The translations under genes and the position numbers were made by a program. A stretch of 64,000 nucleotides of DNA from Oceanobacillus jordanicus. GTDB lineage: Bacteria > Bacillota > Bacilli > Bacillales > Amphibacillaceae. The DNA lies in contig NZ_JAIFZM010000015.1 in the NCBI RefSeq assembly GCF_022095695.1, positions 18,690 through 82,689 on the forward strand, in the 5' to 3' direction. This document shows, piece after piece, positions 1 through 12,262 of the stretch; position 1 is the stretch's first letter; each line of letters begins with the position of its first letter. The notes under the pieces were generated by a model that did not search any database, was not told the origin of the DNA, and worked only from the letters and a program-made list of their open reading frames with translations.

Positions 1-966
<966 letters not shown>

Positions 967-1023
967 CTATTAATTAGCCACATCAAGCTTATAAGACAAA
1001 CGCAATTTCGTCTAATATAATGC

Positions 1024-2019
1024 TCAATCCCATGGCACTGATTCTTTAGCTAGCTTAGGATATTTCTTCGTACCTTCTTGCCAAAGCTTATAGGCCCGTT
1101 CCTTATCCCCATGATGAAATGCTGCAATACTATACCAGCGAAAATAAGAAGGATGTCCTTTTAGCTTGCCTTTTGAGAGGAGAAGAAAGCGTTGAAACGC
1201 TTCTTCAAACCGATTCGTACGGGCAAGGGTAACAGCAATGCGCAGTTTTTGTTGCTCATGGATAGGATATACATTTAGTAATGCCTGAATATGGACTTCA
1301 TATTCCGTGTATTTTCCCTGTTGGAAATAAAACAAAGCAAGATTCACGTGACTGTAAAGGGAAGTTGGTTCTTCATCAAGAATGTCTTCCTCCATTTGGA
1401 TCGCTTTTTCTTCATTACCAGAGAAAAATAAGGCCTGTGTATAATCATGCTTTGTCAATTTGTGCTCTGGAAATAGGGTCATCATCTCCTCGATAAGCGG
1501 GATTGCCTTTTCCCATTCCATATTTTCCATATGATAAAAGACGGTTTCTTGATAAATAAGGAGTTCATCCTCATCCTCTAAATCCCAGTCTTCCTCTTCA
1601 TCCTCATCGATATCAATGAGTTCTAACAATCTTTTAGCTTCTTCACTTAAATCCCCTTCAGGCTCTTGCTCAAGGTACGATAACGCAAATTTTTTCGCAT
1701 CATGAAGCAAACCCAAATGGGCATAATTGTTTGCAAGTAAATAATAACAATCTACATAGTCTGATGATTGCAGGACTTTATTTAATAGCTGATTTGCTGC
1801 GTGAAATGCACCGATTTCCGTATATATAACCGACATTTGACAAAGATACAATGGATCTTCTGGCTTTGCTTCTGTTGCTTTCTTCATCCACTTGATTGCA
1901 ATGTCAAATTTACGTTTTTGAAAAGCCTCTATGCCTTTTGTGAAATAAAAGTCACCTTCAGGAATAAAAGGGATAACATTGTTCTGCTGTTCTTTCTTAC
2001 CTTTTGTCACCTGTTGCAT
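1024..2019 (-). CDS. Tetratricopeptide-repeat protein (YvcD-like)
   Basis: Soluble protein of 331 residues with repeated helical hairpins of TPR type. Examples are the Phe-Tyr-Phe-Thr-Lys-Gly segment near residue 25 and later Ala/Leu-rich 34-residue units. A very acidic linker (IDIDEDEEEDWDLEDEDE) around residue 135 separates two TPR halves. An upstream in-frame ATG at 2070 would add 17 residues, but only the ATG at 2017-2019 has a good ribosome site (AGGGGG, about 7 bases away). No enzyme motif or signal peptide is visible, so a scaffold role is only inferred. In B. subtilis the TPR gene yvcD is separated from trxB by cwlO; here the two genes are direct neighbours. Confidence 0.85.
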   Translation of the reverse strand: MQQVTKGKKEQQNNVIPFIPEGDFYFTKGIEAFQKRKFDIAIKWMKKATEAKPEDPLYLCQMSVIYTEIGAFHAANQLLNKVLQSSDYVDCYYLLANNYAHLGLLHDAKKFALSYLEQEPEGDLSEEAKRLLELIDIDEDEEEDWDLEDEDELLIYQETVFYHMENMEWEKAIPLIEEMMTLFPEHKLTKHDYTQALFFSGNEEKAIQMEEDILDEEPTSLYSHVNLALFYFQQGKYTEYEVHIQALLNVYPIHEQQKLRIAVTLARTNRFEEAFQRFLLLSKGKLKGHPSYFRWYSIAAFHHGDKERAYKLWQEGTKKYPKLAKESVPWD

Positions 2020-2120
2020 GCATATCCCCCTAATTAAATTACATACGAAAAGATTATACCACAATACCATGTCAAATTATATAGGTTACAGTTTAGAACT
2101 AGATCAGGGAGCTGGCTCAT

Positions 2121-2148
2121 AAAAAGCCGGACAAACATTCTGTCCGGC
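2121..2148 (-). terminator. Rho-independent terminator after glpD
   Basis: The 8-bp perfect stem GCCGGACA / TGTCCGGC (2126-2133 and 2141-2148) has a 7-base loop. On the minus strand it is followed by five T. It ends the glycerol transcript. Confidence 0.85.
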
Positions 2149-2164
2149 AATCTATATCAATTCG

Positions 2165-2242
2165 TATAAAGTGAAACTTCAATCAGTTTTCATTCTTCCC
2201 CCACTGATTGTTAGTCTTACGGACGGTTACACCGGGATAAAA
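2165..2242 (-). repeat. Dispersed intergenic repeat, family 1, copy A (short form)
   Basis: On the minus strand it begins TTATCCCGGTG and ends CACTTTATA. These ends are shared with copies at 32332, 48296 and 61201. The inner part has a complementary AATCAGT / ACTGATT pair that can fold into a hairpin. Compared with copies C and D about 80 bases are missing from the middle. It lies between glpD and its terminator. Confidence 0.7.
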
Positions 2243-2272
2243 CACGCAAACAAGCGAAATCTTGAACATCAG

Positions 2273-3940
2273 TTAGGATTGAACAGGTGTTACAGCATCA
2301 TGTAAGAGTTGCTCTAACTCTTCTGTGTAAGCCTTGGTTTGATCATCTGTCCATTTCAGTTCTTTTGCCATGTAGCGAATAACATTATCCTTGTGCGCTC
2401 GTACCCATCCAATTTCAAAGAATAATGCACCCGTACGACGAACAAAGAAGTCAACTGGTTTATAGGCTAATTCATATTCCAATGCGTAAACAAGTTCAGC
2501 AAATACGATAGGATCAACATCTTCTGTTTTAGCTTTCTCTTGATTCGTAACGTAAAGATCTAAAACCTTATCAAAATTGGATCCGTATCTCTCAATCAAC
2601 ATGAGAGCAGTCTGCTCATCAAGTCCCTGTGCCAAGCCTTCACTTACTTTTCTATTTTTGAAGTCCTTAAATCCTTTTGAGCCGCCAACTTCTCCACCAG
2701 AAAGGGCTAAATGCTCTGTTTCAGAAGCAGAATAAAGAATTCCTTCTTCTTCTTTCAATTGTTTGGTAACTTTATCGACTGCATGCTGTGCCATTTTTCG
2801 GTAACCTGTTAACTTACCACCGGCCATCGATATAAGGCCAGAGTCTGAAACGAAAATTTCATCTTTACGTGAAATCTCACTAGGGTTATCATTATCCGCT
2901 TCCGCAATTAAAGGACGCAGACCTGCCCAGCTGGAATCAACATGCTCAGCTTTTATATCAAGGGTAGGGAACATATAATTAATTGCATCGATAATATAAT
3001 CACGATCCGCTTCCGTCATTTTTGGATTAGCTATATCGCCTTTATAGGTTGTATCTGTTGTACCTACATAGGTCACATTATCTCTTGGGATTGCAAAAAC
3101 CATTCTTTTGTCAGGTGTATCAAAATAAATGGCCTGTTGTAACGGGAAGATTTCTTTACGGAAAACAAGGTGAACCCCTTTTGTTAAATGTAGTGCCTTT
3201 CCTTTTTTGGAACCATCTATTTCCCTTAATTCATCGACCCATGGGCCACCTGCATTAATAATTTTCTTGGCATACACTTTATGTTGCTCACCAGTAATTG
3301 TGTCTTCCATAACGACACCAGAAATTTTATTTGCATCATTGTAAATGAAGTCCACAACTTTTGTATAGTTAACTGCATGGACACCTTTTTGCACAGCCTT
3401 TTTCAGTACCTCAATCGTCAAGCGAGCATCATCTGTCTTATATTCAACATAAAACCCGGCCCCTCTTAACTCATCACGTTTAATAAGTGGCTCTCTTTCC
3501 ATTGCTTCTTCCGGTTTGAACATTTGTCTACGTTCACCTTTTTTCACACCAGCAAGAAAATCATATACGCGGAGCCCTAAGTTTGTAGTTAGTGGACCGA
3601 ACGTTCCGCCCTTATGAAATGGCAACATCATCCATTCTGGTGTCGTCACATGTGGCCCATTTTCATAAACAATGGCGCGCTCTTTCCCTACTTCTGCAAC
3701 CATTTTTACTTCAAATTGTTTTAAATAACGCAGACCTCCGTGTACTAGCTTTGTAGAACGACTTGACGTTCCTGCAGCAAAGTCCTGCATTTCTACTAAA
3801 CCTGTCTTTAAGCCTCTAGTCACGGCGTCCAGTGAGATTCCTGCACCGGTAATTCCGCCACCGATAACCAGTAAGTCTAATTTTTCCTCTTTAAATTGAT
3901 TAAATGTAAGATTTCGATCATAACTTGAAAAAACAGTCAT
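2273..3940 (-). CDS. glpD: Aerobic glycerol-3-phosphate dehydrogenase GlpD
   Basis: FAD enzyme of the inner membrane face that oxidises sn-glycerol-3-phosphate to dihydroxyacetone phosphate and passes electrons to menaquinone. The 555-residue length matches B. subtilis GlpD. The FAD-binding glycine-rich motif GGGITGAG is at residues 27-34, followed by the family signature around SSRSTKLVHGGLRYL. The GLRPLIAE segment and C-terminal helical domain are present. The ATG at 3940 follows AGGAGGG by 8 bases. It is the last gene of the glycerol cluster. A terminator-like hairpin in its leader (4041-4092) points to GlpP-dependent antitermination, the known mode in B. subtilis. Confidence 0.98.
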   Translation of the reverse strand: MTVFSSYDRNLTFNQFKEEKLDLLVIGGGITGAGISLDAVTRGLKTGLVEMQDFAAGTSSRSTKLVHGGLRYLKQFEVKMVAEVGKERAIVYENGPHVTTPEWMMLPFHKGGTFGPLTTNLGLRVYDFLAGVKKGERRQMFKPEEAMEREPLIKRDELRGAGFYVEYKTDDARLTIEVLKKAVQKGVHAVNYTKVVDFIYNDANKISGVVMEDTITGEQHKVYAKKIINAGGPWVDELREIDGSKKGKALHLTKGVHLVFRKEIFPLQQAIYFDTPDKRMVFAIPRDNVTYVGTTDTTYKGDIANPKMTEADRDYIIDAINYMFPTLDIKAEHVDSSWAGLRPLIAEADNDNPSEISRKDEIFVSDSGLISMAGGKLTGYRKMAQHAVDKVTKQLKEEEGILYSASETEHLALSGGEVGGSKGFKDFKNRKVSEGLAQGLDEQTALMLIERYGSNFDKVLDLYVTNQEKAKTEDVDPIVFAELVYALEYELAYKPVDFFVRRTGALFFEIGWVRAHKDNVIRYMAKELKWTDDQTKAYTEELEQLLHDAVTPVQS

Positions 3941-4040
3941 GTTTAAGCCCTCCTGTTTATTACAATTGTCTATACATATAAATACCCTATTTTTCGTATT
4001 CTAATGTACTTTTCCGCAGAAAAATTGCTCTTCAGGCAAA

Positions 4041-4135
4041 CAAAAAAACCGCAAAGCACACTAATCAAATTATGATTAGCATGTTCGCGGTTTCTCCATT
4101 TCTCCGTCCGAGATTATTAACTTAGATTCATTATA
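4041..4135 (-). promoter_or_regulatory. glpD leader with promoter -10 and conditional terminator
   Basis: Reading on the minus strand, a perfect -10 TATAAT lies at 4130-4135 with a poor -35. About 30 bases further is a long imperfect hairpin (4047-4092). Its arms contain AAACCGC / GCGGTTT and CTAATCA / TGATTAG, and a run of seven T follows. The hairpin lies between promoter and glpD, where it would stop transcription unless prevented. B. subtilis glpD has the same arrangement and is controlled by the antiterminator GlpP, whose gene is at 6754. The link to GlpP is inferred. Confidence 0.7.
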
Positions 4136-4221
4136 ACATAGCTCTAATTGGAAGTATAGCAATATGTTAATGGTCTATAGCAGATTAAGAGAGTCTATCC
4201 CTTTCTCTCAACGAAAACCAC

Positions 4222-6542
<2,321 letters not shown>

Positions 6543-6753
6543 GACATCTCCCCCAATAACAATATATATATGTTATTCCACAATTTTCAGAGATTACACA
6601 TCAGGGTTTTAATCAATTGGAAACGAATGAAGGTGAGAAATTCAGATTAGATCGGCTACAAGTGAATGGAGACGTTTTTCTCGTTCTTGGGACTTTCGTC
6701 ATTGCTACCTTGGTTAATGAAAAAAAGAAACCTATAAAGGTTCCTTTTAAGGA
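6543..6753 (-). promoter_or_regulatory. glpP-glpF intergenic region with terminator
   Basis: A terminator for minus-strand transcripts lies at 6720-6745. The 8-bp stem AGGAACCT / AGGTTTCT has a 4-base loop and one G-T pair, followed by six T. It is the likely end of the hprK-to-glpP transcript, or the GlpP-controlled stop before glpF. At 6617-6631 there is a cre-like sequence with one mismatch to the CcpA consensus (TTGGAAACGAATGAA). I could not place a convincing glpF promoter. Confidence 0.5.
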
Positions 6754-7293
6754 TTACCAAAGTGATTTATTCGATGTCGAAACGGCTATTGCTCCCGCTG
6801 CTAATGCCATATCTACCTCTTCTCTTGTCTTAATTAGTCCCCCAGCTATTACAGGTATGTTTGTCTGCTCCTGGATGTAATTTATCATTTCCGGTATCAA
6901 ACCTGGTAGCACTTCAATACAGTCAGGTTTTGTCCGATTAATTAACTTTATATTATGTTCCAAAGCTAAGCTATCTAACAAAAACACTCGTTGAATCGCT
7001 AATAGGTTATTCTTTTTCGCCATCGAAATTACATTCGCCCTTGTGGAAAGGATGCCATCTGGTTTAATTTCCCTCAACAAAAATTCCATGGCATAATCAT
7101 CCGCTCTAAGCCCCTGGATTAAATCAAAGTGAACCAACGCTTTTTTATTGGCACGCTTCGTATATTCCACAAGACTTTTAAGCTGTGCCAGCCTTGTTTC
7201 TAGAAAGACGATGCTTTCATAGGATGTTTCCAATGCAAAATCGAAATCCTTCATCTTACGTATTGCTGGCAATATCCCTGCAGGAGTATTCAT
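6754..7293 (-). CDS. glpP: Glycerol operon antiterminator GlpP
   Basis: Cytoplasmic mRNA-binding regulator. With glycerol-3-phosphate bound, it prevents early termination in the glp leaders and stabilises glpD mRNA in B. subtilis. The 179-residue barrel-like protein carries the family segments ILPAIRKMKDFD, DGILSTRANVISMAKK, AIQRVFLLDSLAL, PDCIEVLPGLIP and VIAGGLIKTREEV. The frame extends to a GTG at 7302, but the ATG at 7291-7293 has AGGTGG 5 bases upstream and is preferred. It follows yvoF after about 14 bases, so it is read with the hprK operon. Confidence 0.95.
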   Translation of the reverse strand: MNTPAGILPAIRKMKDFDFALETSYESIVFLETRLAQLKSLVEYTKRANKKALVHFDLIQGLRADDYAMEFLLREIKPDGILSTRANVISMAKKNNLLAIQRVFLLDSLALEHNIKLINRTKPDCIEVLPGLIPEMINYIQEQTNIPVIAGGLIKTREEVDMALAAGAIAVSTSNKSLW

Positions 7294-7307
7294 TATTTCC
7301 ACCTACT

Positions 7308-7820
7308 TCATGTATCTATTTGACGTTTCTCCATTTCCACTTTTGAGTATATCAGTTTCATTGGATTACCCCCGACAAAAGCGCCTTCTGGTACATCTTT
7401 ATGTACTAGCGTTGCGGCGGAGACCACTGCACCGTCCCCAATCGTAACACCTGGCAGAATGGTCGTATTTGCGCCGATCAGCACATTACTTCCAATTTCA
7501 ACTTCTCCAATCCGATATTCCTTAATTAAATATTCATGTGCCAAGATAGTCGTATTATACCCAATAACACTATTTGTCCCGATTATGATCTTTTCAGGAA
7601 ACATAATATCAGGCATAACCATAAGAGCAAATGCTGTTTGCTTTCCTATTTTCATCTTTAAAAAATTCCGATATAGCCAGTTTTTCATCCCTAAAAAGGG
7701 TGTATACCTGGCAATTTGAATGACCACAAAGTTTTTAACTACCTTTAAAAAAGGAACTGTTTTATAGATTTGCCAAAGCGAATTAGAATCTTCCACCTGG
7801 TAACGTTTGGTTCTTCGCAT
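7308..7820 (-). CDS. yvoF: Left-handed beta-helix acyltransferase (YvoF-like)
   Basis: Putative O-acetyltransferase of the hexapeptide-repeat family, 170 residues. Hexapeptide turns are visible as repeated [IV]G-x-x units (IIGTNSVIGYNTTI, VEIGSNVLIGANTTILPGVTIGDGAVVSAATLVHKDVP), followed by the usual GNPMKLI ending. The substrate cannot be read from the sequence. In B. subtilis yvoF also follows ppaX in the hprK operon. The ATG overlaps the ribosome site formed by the ppaX stop region (GAGGTGTAAAGG). Confidence 0.85.
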   Translation of the reverse strand: MRRTKRYQVEDSNSLWQIYKTVPFLKVVKNFVVIQIARYTPFLGMKNWLYRNFLKMKIGKQTAFALMVMPDIMFPEKIIIGTNSVIGYNTTILAHEYLIKEYRIGEVEIGSNVLIGANTTILPGVTIGDGAVVSAATLVHKDVPEGAFVGGNPMKLIYSKVEMEKRQIDT

Positions 7821-7823
7821 CCT

Positions 7824-8459
7824 TTACACCTCTGTAAGTTGAAGTAAATCACGCATATCTTTCAGCATATAGGTGGGATAAAAGCCTTCCAAGAAAGAGC
7901 TTCCTTTATCAGACCAGGCAACACCTGCTGTTTTAACACCAGCATTTTTCCCAGACTCAATATCATGGTAGTTATCTCCGACCATTAACGTTGTCTCTAA
8001 GTCAGCTCCTAGTGCTTGAACAGCCTTGAGTACCGGCTCTGGGTGTGGTTTAGCTTGCGTTACATCATCCAATGTAATAATGGTGTCCATGTATGTAGCC
8101 AATCCAGTAAGGGTTAGCCCCATGTTTACACCCTTTCGCATTTTTGTCGACACTATTCCTAGCTTGAGCCCTTGCTCTTTTAAAGCTGCAATTGTCTCTG
8201 TAACATGAGGAAAGGCTGTCACATAGCTATCATGGACCGTTAAATTATGAGCTCGATATGTTTTAACCATTTCTTCTGCTAGGTCCGGAGCAATTTTTTG
8301 AAACGTATCAAGTAATGGTGGCCCGTTAAACTGGACCACCTCTTCCCTTGTATAGGTCATGCCATAATGCGAAAAGGTATGCATAAAGGAAGCAATAATT
8401 AGTTCATTGGTGTCAATTAATGTTCCATCTAAATCAAAAAGTATTGTACGAATGCTCAT
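7824..8459 (-). CDS. ppaX: Pyrophosphatase PpaX
   Basis: HAD-family hydrolase that splits inorganic pyrophosphate. Pyrophosphate is released when HPr kinase/phosphorylase dephosphorylates P-Ser-HPr, so PpaX pulls that reaction forward. The 211 residues carry DxDGT (LFDLDGTLIDT, residues 8-15), a cap domain, the Ser of VSTKM, and the final motif MVGDNYHDIESGKNAG. Its first 26 bases overlap the 3' end of yvoD, indicating translational coupling. It lies in the hprK-lgt-yvoD-ppaX order known from B. subtilis. Confidence 0.95.
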   Translation of the reverse strand: MSIRTILFDLDGTLIDTNELIIASFMHTFSHYGMTYTREEVVQFNGPPLLDTFQKIAPDLAEEMVKTYRAHNLTVHDSYVTAFPHVTETIAALKEQGLKLGIVSTKMRKGVNMGLTLTGLATYMDTIITLDDVTQAKPHPEPVLKAVQALGADLETTLMVGDNYHDIESGKNAGVKTAGVAWSDKGSSFLEGFYPTYMLKDMRDLLQLTEV

Positions 8460-9396
8460 GTTGGTTTGTTTCCTTCCGTTTCTTTTTCTCTAGTCTATTC
8501 CATATCATTGCAATTGTCATTGTTAATAAGATAGCAGTTGCTAGCCGTATTAATAAGAGCGGCCAGACTGGGATGCCCAAAGGAATAAAAATAAGTGTAT
8601 CTTCAACGACAGCATGACAAGCTACAAGAAAAATGAGTGCAAGGGACATATCTTTTTTCGAGACATTGTCCTCCTTCACGGCTTGAATCATAAGGCCTGC
8701 ACCATATGCTAGCCCAATTGTAAGACCAGCAACCATGGTCATCGAAGTATTCTTTTCCATCCCTAAAAATTTCATGCCTGGAGCCAGTTTGTTGGACAGC
8801 ATTGCTAACCAACCTTTTTCTCGCATAAACTGCATGATGATCATTAGCGGAATGACAATCAATCCAAGCTGTACGACAGCCATTAATGCAGTTTGCATTC
8901 CTTGAAGGGCAATCTCTCCCCAGCCAACTGGCACAGTGTCCGTAGACTGTATTAATCCATATTGAGCTTGTTCCGCTCCCCCGTGCCAAAGTAAATTAAT
9001 TAATATCCCGCCTAGTAAGGCAAGCCCTATTCTGATCCCAACGATAAGCCACCAGCTGACACCAACTTTTGAGGCAACAGCAGATTCAATAAACAAGTTA
9101 TGCGAAAAAGATAGCATGACCGCTAGAATAAATACTTCCTTTACCGTAAAATCAAAGGATACAATTGCTGCAATCCCAGCATATAAGTTTAGGGAGTTCC
9201 CTAGAACCAGCGGCACAGCTGCTTCCCCTGATAGACCCAATAGCCCCATGACCGGCGTTAACATTTCGATAATCCACGGTAGTACGGGGGTGAATTGTAA
9301 AATCGTAATCAATAATGTGATAGGGAAAATGACTTTCCCTAATGTCCAGGTTGTTGTCAGCCCCTGTTGAAAACCACGATATACAATACCAGACAT
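8434..9396 (-). CDS. yvoD: Nucleoside-recognition (gate) domain membrane protein YvoD
   Basis: Integral membrane protein of 320 residues with about eight hydrophobic segments. It contains two gate-type domains related to nucleoside transporters and to the SpmA/SpmB spore proteins. Visible family features are PVMGLLGLSGEAAVPLVLGN in the first half and GLAYGAGLMIQAVKE in the second. No substrate has been established for YvoD and none is claimed. It lies between lgt and ppaX, separated from lgt by a repeat element. The C-terminus is basic (EKKKRKE). Confidence 0.85.
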   Translation of the reverse strand: MSGIVYRGFQQGLTTTWTLGKVIFPITLLITILQFTPVLPWIIEMLTPVMGLLGLSGEAAVPLVLGNSLNLYAGIAAIVSFDFTVKEVFILAVMLSFSHNLFIESAVASKVGVSWWLIVGIRIGLALLGGILINLLWHGGAEQAQYGLIQSTDTVPVGWGEIALQGMQTALMAVVQLGLIVIPLMIIMQFMREKGWLAMLSNKLAPGMKFLGMEKNTSMTMVAGLTIGLAYGAGLMIQAVKEDNVSKKDMSLALIFLVACHAVVEDTLIFIPLGIPVWPLLLIRLATAILLTMTIAMIWNRLEKKKRKETNQHEHSYNTF

Positions 9397-9412
9397 TTCA
9401 TCCCCTACTTTC

Positions 9413-9596
9413 TATAAGATGTTGTTCAAAAAATCCAGTAAAAATGACACATCGGTACCGATGACCTTCGACTAAATTCCGACACGTCCTGTGTCGAACG
9501 TCGAAGTCAGCACATCCTGTGCAAGCCCGGTACTCAAAGCTATGCCGCCTCGAACTTCTCGGTCCTTTTTATCCTCCTTTTTGAACACGCACTATA
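9413..9596 (-). mobile_element. MITE-like repeat, family 2, copy 1
   Basis: Non-coding element of about 184 bp with imperfect terminal inverted repeats (left TATAAGATGTTGTTCAAAA, right TTTTTGAACACGCACTATA). A second copy is at 41239. The shared core on the plus strand is GTACTCAAAGCTAYRCCGCC followed by TCGAACTTCTYGGTCC; the middle differs between copies. It contains self-complementary stretches (ATCGGTACCGAT and a CTTCGAC / GTCGAAG pair). It has no transposase and sits inside the hprK operon between lgt and yvoD. Confidence 0.75.
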
Positions 9597-9601
9597 AATA
9601 T

Positions 9602-10459
9602 TTATTTCTTTTTCTTCTTTTTCTTTTTCTTTGGAGGAATTGGTACATCCTTATAGTGTTCCTTTACTCCTATTTTCCTGCGATAGATGATAAGTAGTAT
9701 GGCTACTATGATGAGGAAAACGGACAATAACTGTGCCTGACGCAAACCAGCAAATGCATACAAGCTATCTGTTCTCATTCCTTCAATAAAGAAGCGGCCG
9801 ATTGAATATGTAATGGCATAGCTTAAGAAAACTTCACCTCGTAATGGGTTATATTTTCTTAGTACGAGTAAGAAGGCAAAAACGAGTATATTCCAAACTG
9901 ATTCATATAAAAATGTCGGATGATACATGACACCATCTATCGTCATTTGGTTCATTATAAAATCAGGAAGGTACTGCAAGAAATTATCATAGGCAGCACT
10001 TGAGACTTCGTGTCCATGTGCCTCTTGATTCATAAAATTTCCCCAGCGACCAATCGCTTGACCAAGAATTAAACTCGGTGCAATGATATCTGCAATCTGC
10101 CAAAATGTAATATCACGATACTTAGCATATACAATAGCGGTAAGCACGCCACCTATCACAGCCCCATGGATTGCAATTCCGCCTTCCCAGATGGCAAAAA
10201 TATCAGTCCATGGTCCGTTTGCATAGCGTTCCCATTCAAATACGACATAGTAAATCCTTGCACATAAGATCGCTATAGGGATTGCAAACACGATAAAGTC
10301 TATGATCAAATCCTTTTTTAACCCAAGCCGATCCGCTTCTCTTGTTGCTAAATATAGCCCTAAAAATGCACCTGTCGCAATAATTACTCCATACCAATAA
10401 ACAGTCAATGGGCCTAGTTCAAAAAAGACCCTGTCCAAAGGAGCTGCGGTAAATAGCAT
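9602..10459 (-). CDS. lgt: Prolipoprotein diacylglyceryl transferase Lgt
   Basis: Membrane enzyme that attaches diacylglycerol from phosphatidylglycerol to the lipobox cysteine of prelipoproteins. The 285 residues form about seven membrane segments. The Lgt signature [13 protein letters not shown] is present around residue 135, and HPTFLYES and the Arg of GMRTDSLYA follow. The ATG at 10459 follows AGGAGGG. The protein ends in nine consecutive lysines encoded by an AAA/AAG run, immediately next to the family-2 repeat, so the original C-terminus may have been altered there. Confidence 0.97.
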   Translation of the reverse strand: MLFTAAPLDRVFFELGPLTVYWYGVIIATGAFLGLYLATREADRLGLKKDLIIDFIVFAIPIAILCARIYYVVFEWERYANGPWTDIFAIWEGGIAIHGAVIGGVLTAIVYAKYRDITFWQIADIIAPSLILGQAIGRWGNFMNQEAHGHEVSSAAYDNFLQYLPDFIMNQMTIDGVMYHPTFLYESVWNILVFAFLLVLRKYNPLRGEVFLSYAITYSIGRFFIEGMRTDSLYAFAGLRQAQLLSVFLIIVAILLIIYRRKIGVKEHYKDVPIPPKKKKKKKKK

Positions 10460-10470
10460 AGTGAACCCTC

Positions 10471-11406
10471 CTATTCGGTTTCATCCTTTTCATTTTTGAT
10501 CATTGTAGTCAGCCGTTCTGAAAATTCCTCGGCTGCATTAACTCCCATTCTTTTTAAACGAAAGTTCATTGCTGCGACTTCAATAATAACGGCCAGGTTT
10601 CTACCTGGACGAACTGGAATAGTGGCTTTCGGAATGTCCACTTCCATGATTCTCATTTTGTCCTCATCAAGACCAAGGCGGTCATATTGTTTCTTCTGAT
10701 CCCAAATCTCCAGGTTAATGATAAGCGAAATCTTCTTATGACTTCTAACTGATCCGGCACCAAACAATGTCATGACGTTAATAATCCCAAGGCCACGTAT
10801 CTCGAGTAGATGTTCAATAAGAGGTGGTGAATTTCCTACAAGGCTGTCATAATCTTCCTGTCTTATTTCCACACTATCATCAGCAACAAGTCTATGCCCA
10901 CGTTTAACGAGTTCCAAGGCCGTCTCACTTTTACCTACACCACTTTGGCCAGTAATAAGCACGCCTACTCCATATATATCTACAAGTACACCATGAATCG
11001 CAGTAAATGGAGCGAATTTTGTTTCAAGATAATTGGTTAATCGGCTAATAACCCGTGTGGTTTTCCTTGGAGAGTGTAAAATAGGCACACCAGAATCATT
11101 TGCTGCTTCAATTAATGCCTCAGGTATATCCATCCCCCTTGAAATCACAATTCCAGGCGTGATATCTGTGCATAAATTTATGGCACGATCTCTCTTATCT
11201 GCATCACTTAACTCCATAAAGTAAGCCATTTCTGTCTTCCCAATAAGCTGCAATCTTTCTTTTGGGTAATATTTAAAATACCCGGTCATTTCAATTCCAG
11301 GTCTGGAAATATCACTCGTGGTAATTTCTCTATGTATGCCGTCCTTGCCAGCAACTAGCTCTAAATTAAAATGCTCAAGTAAATCTTTCGTGCGCACTGT
11401 CGACAT
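10471..11406 (-). CDS. hprK: HPr kinase/phosphorylase HprK
   Basis: Bifunctional cytoplasmic enzyme that phosphorylates HPr and Crh on Ser46, or removes the phosphate. It sets CcpA-dependent carbon catabolite repression. The 311 residues have an N-terminal domain and a kinase core with Walker A GQSGVGKS near residue 154. The HPrK signature follows around [20 protein letters not shown]. It is first of hprK-lgt-yvoD-ppaX-yvoF-glpP, and no gene lies between it and the 11411-11517 spacer. Its place ahead of glpP and glpFKD couples it to genes controlled by P-Ser-HPr and P-His-HPr. Confidence 0.98.
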   Translation of the reverse strand: MSTVRTKDLLEHFNLELVAGKDGIHREITTSDISRPGIEMTGYFKYYPKERLQLIGKTEMAYFMELSDADKRDRAINLCTDITPGIVISRGMDIPEALIEAANDSGVPILHSPRKTTRVISRLTNYLETKFAPFTAIHGVLVDIYGVGVLITGQSGVGKSETALELVKRGHRLVADDSVEIRQEDYDSLVGNSPPLIEHLLEIRGLGIINVMTLFGAGSVRSHKKISLIINLEIWDQKKQYDRLGLDEDKMRIMEVDIPKATIPVRPGRNLAVIIEVAAMNFRLKRMGVNAAEEFSERLTTMIKNEKDETE

Positions 11407-11517
11407 CCAGTATATCCCCCTAGCTAATTAAGCGTTATTTATTTTATTATCGCCATTCTGTAAGGTTTCGTATTCTTCCCAACAGAATAGATACACTTTA
11501 TTGTAGCATACGGTAAA

Positions 11518-11546
11518 CAAAAATCGTAGACTGTGCGCCTACGATT
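11518..11546 (-). terminator. Terminator overlapping the yvlD stop codon
   Basis: The 8-bp stem AATCGTAG / CTACGATT (11522-11529 and 11539-11546) is followed on the minus strand by a T-rich tail. The first arm includes the stop codon of the yvlD-like gene. Confidence 0.85.
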
Positions 11547-11898
11547 TAACGGAATCTTTAATCAAGCTATTAAGTAACAAATTGAGAATTGCCAATATGA
11601 CGGCAGCTATTAGCGCAGTACCGAATCCTTCAATAATAAAACTGCTCCCCATAAGTCCCTGTGCAATCATTAACGTAATAGCATTTATTACAAAGAGAAA
11701 CAGTCCAAGTGAAAGAACCGTAATTGGCAAGGTGAGGATAACGAGGATTGGTTTTATAATGACATTTAAGATTGATAGGATAAAACTCGCTAACACAGCT
11801 GCCCCAAATCCTTCTAACTGGAACGAATCGAATAGCTGTGACACTACAATTAAGGCCACGGCGTTTAACACAATAGATAATATCCAACGAATAAACAT
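11539..11898 (-). CDS. yvlD: Phage-holin-like membrane protein (YvlD family)
   Basis: Small membrane protein of 119 residues with four hydrophobic segments, of the family annotated as mycobacterial 4-TMS phage holin. It contains the repeated ILSILNVIIKPILVILTLPITVLSLGLF-type helix pair and ends in a polar tail. Despite the name it is a host gene. In B. subtilis yvlC and yvlD belong to the yvlABCD operon, which responds to cell-envelope stress through SigW. The pair is preserved here with a 2-base gap after the PspC gene. The promoter was not identified. Confidence 0.8.
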   Translation of the reverse strand: MFIRWILSIVLNAVALIVVSQLFDSFQLEGFGAAVLASFILSILNVIIKPILVILTLPITVLSLGLFLFVINAITLMIAQGLMGSSFIIEGFGTALIAAVILAILNLLLNSLIKDSVKS

Positions 11899-11900
11899 CG

Positions 11901-12092
11901 TTACATCTCCCTTTCCTTTGGAATGATATAAAGAGCAACCACGTATAGAAGAGATACGGTAAAGAAGCTCATAAATAGTAAAATGACAAATATTAATCGA
12001 AGAATCGTTGCATCGACTTGGAAGTAAGATGCCAGTCCACCAAAGATTCCCCCTACCATTTTCTCAGAATTAGATCGATAAAGCTTTTTCAT
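11901..12092 (-). CDS. yvlC: PspC-domain membrane protein (YvlC-like)
   Basis: A 63-residue PspC-domain protein. It starts with KKLYRS, then VGGIFGGLASYFQVDATILRLIFV, and has one strongly hydrophobic helix ending in YIIPKE, the standard PspC layout. Two ATG codons lie in tandem (12095 and 12092). GGGAGG is 7 bases from the second, so 12092 is preferred; the longer frame to 12122 lacks a ribosome site. PspC proteins take part in envelope-stress responses. It is co-transcribed with the yvlD-like gene. Confidence 0.85.
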   Translation of the reverse strand: MKKLYRSNSEKMVGGIFGGLASYFQVDATILRLIFVILLFMSFFTVSLLYVVALYIIPKEREM

Positions 12093-12262
12093 CATGATTC
12101 CTCCCACTCTATAATATACCAATCTCTGTTGATATATAAACTATGTTTTGCTTTGATAGTACTTGTTAATCAATGAAGGTCTACATCATTTGAGAAGTTG
12201 ATCGGGTTGAAGAAAACCTGATTTAGGATTGTGAGCATTTCGGATTCGCTTGCGATGATGTG

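Noticed and set aside
6617..6880. 87-codon plus-strand ORF opposite the glpP 3' end
   Set aside because: Shadow of glpP and its leader; no ribosome site.
9492..9498. TGTCGAA inside the family-2 repeat
   Set aside because: It is part of a self-complementary stretch of the element and is absent from copy 2.
11539..11898. Prophage remnant suggested by the holin-like gene
   Set aside because: The holin-like protein is the host YvlD type paired with a PspC gene; no other phage gene is near.
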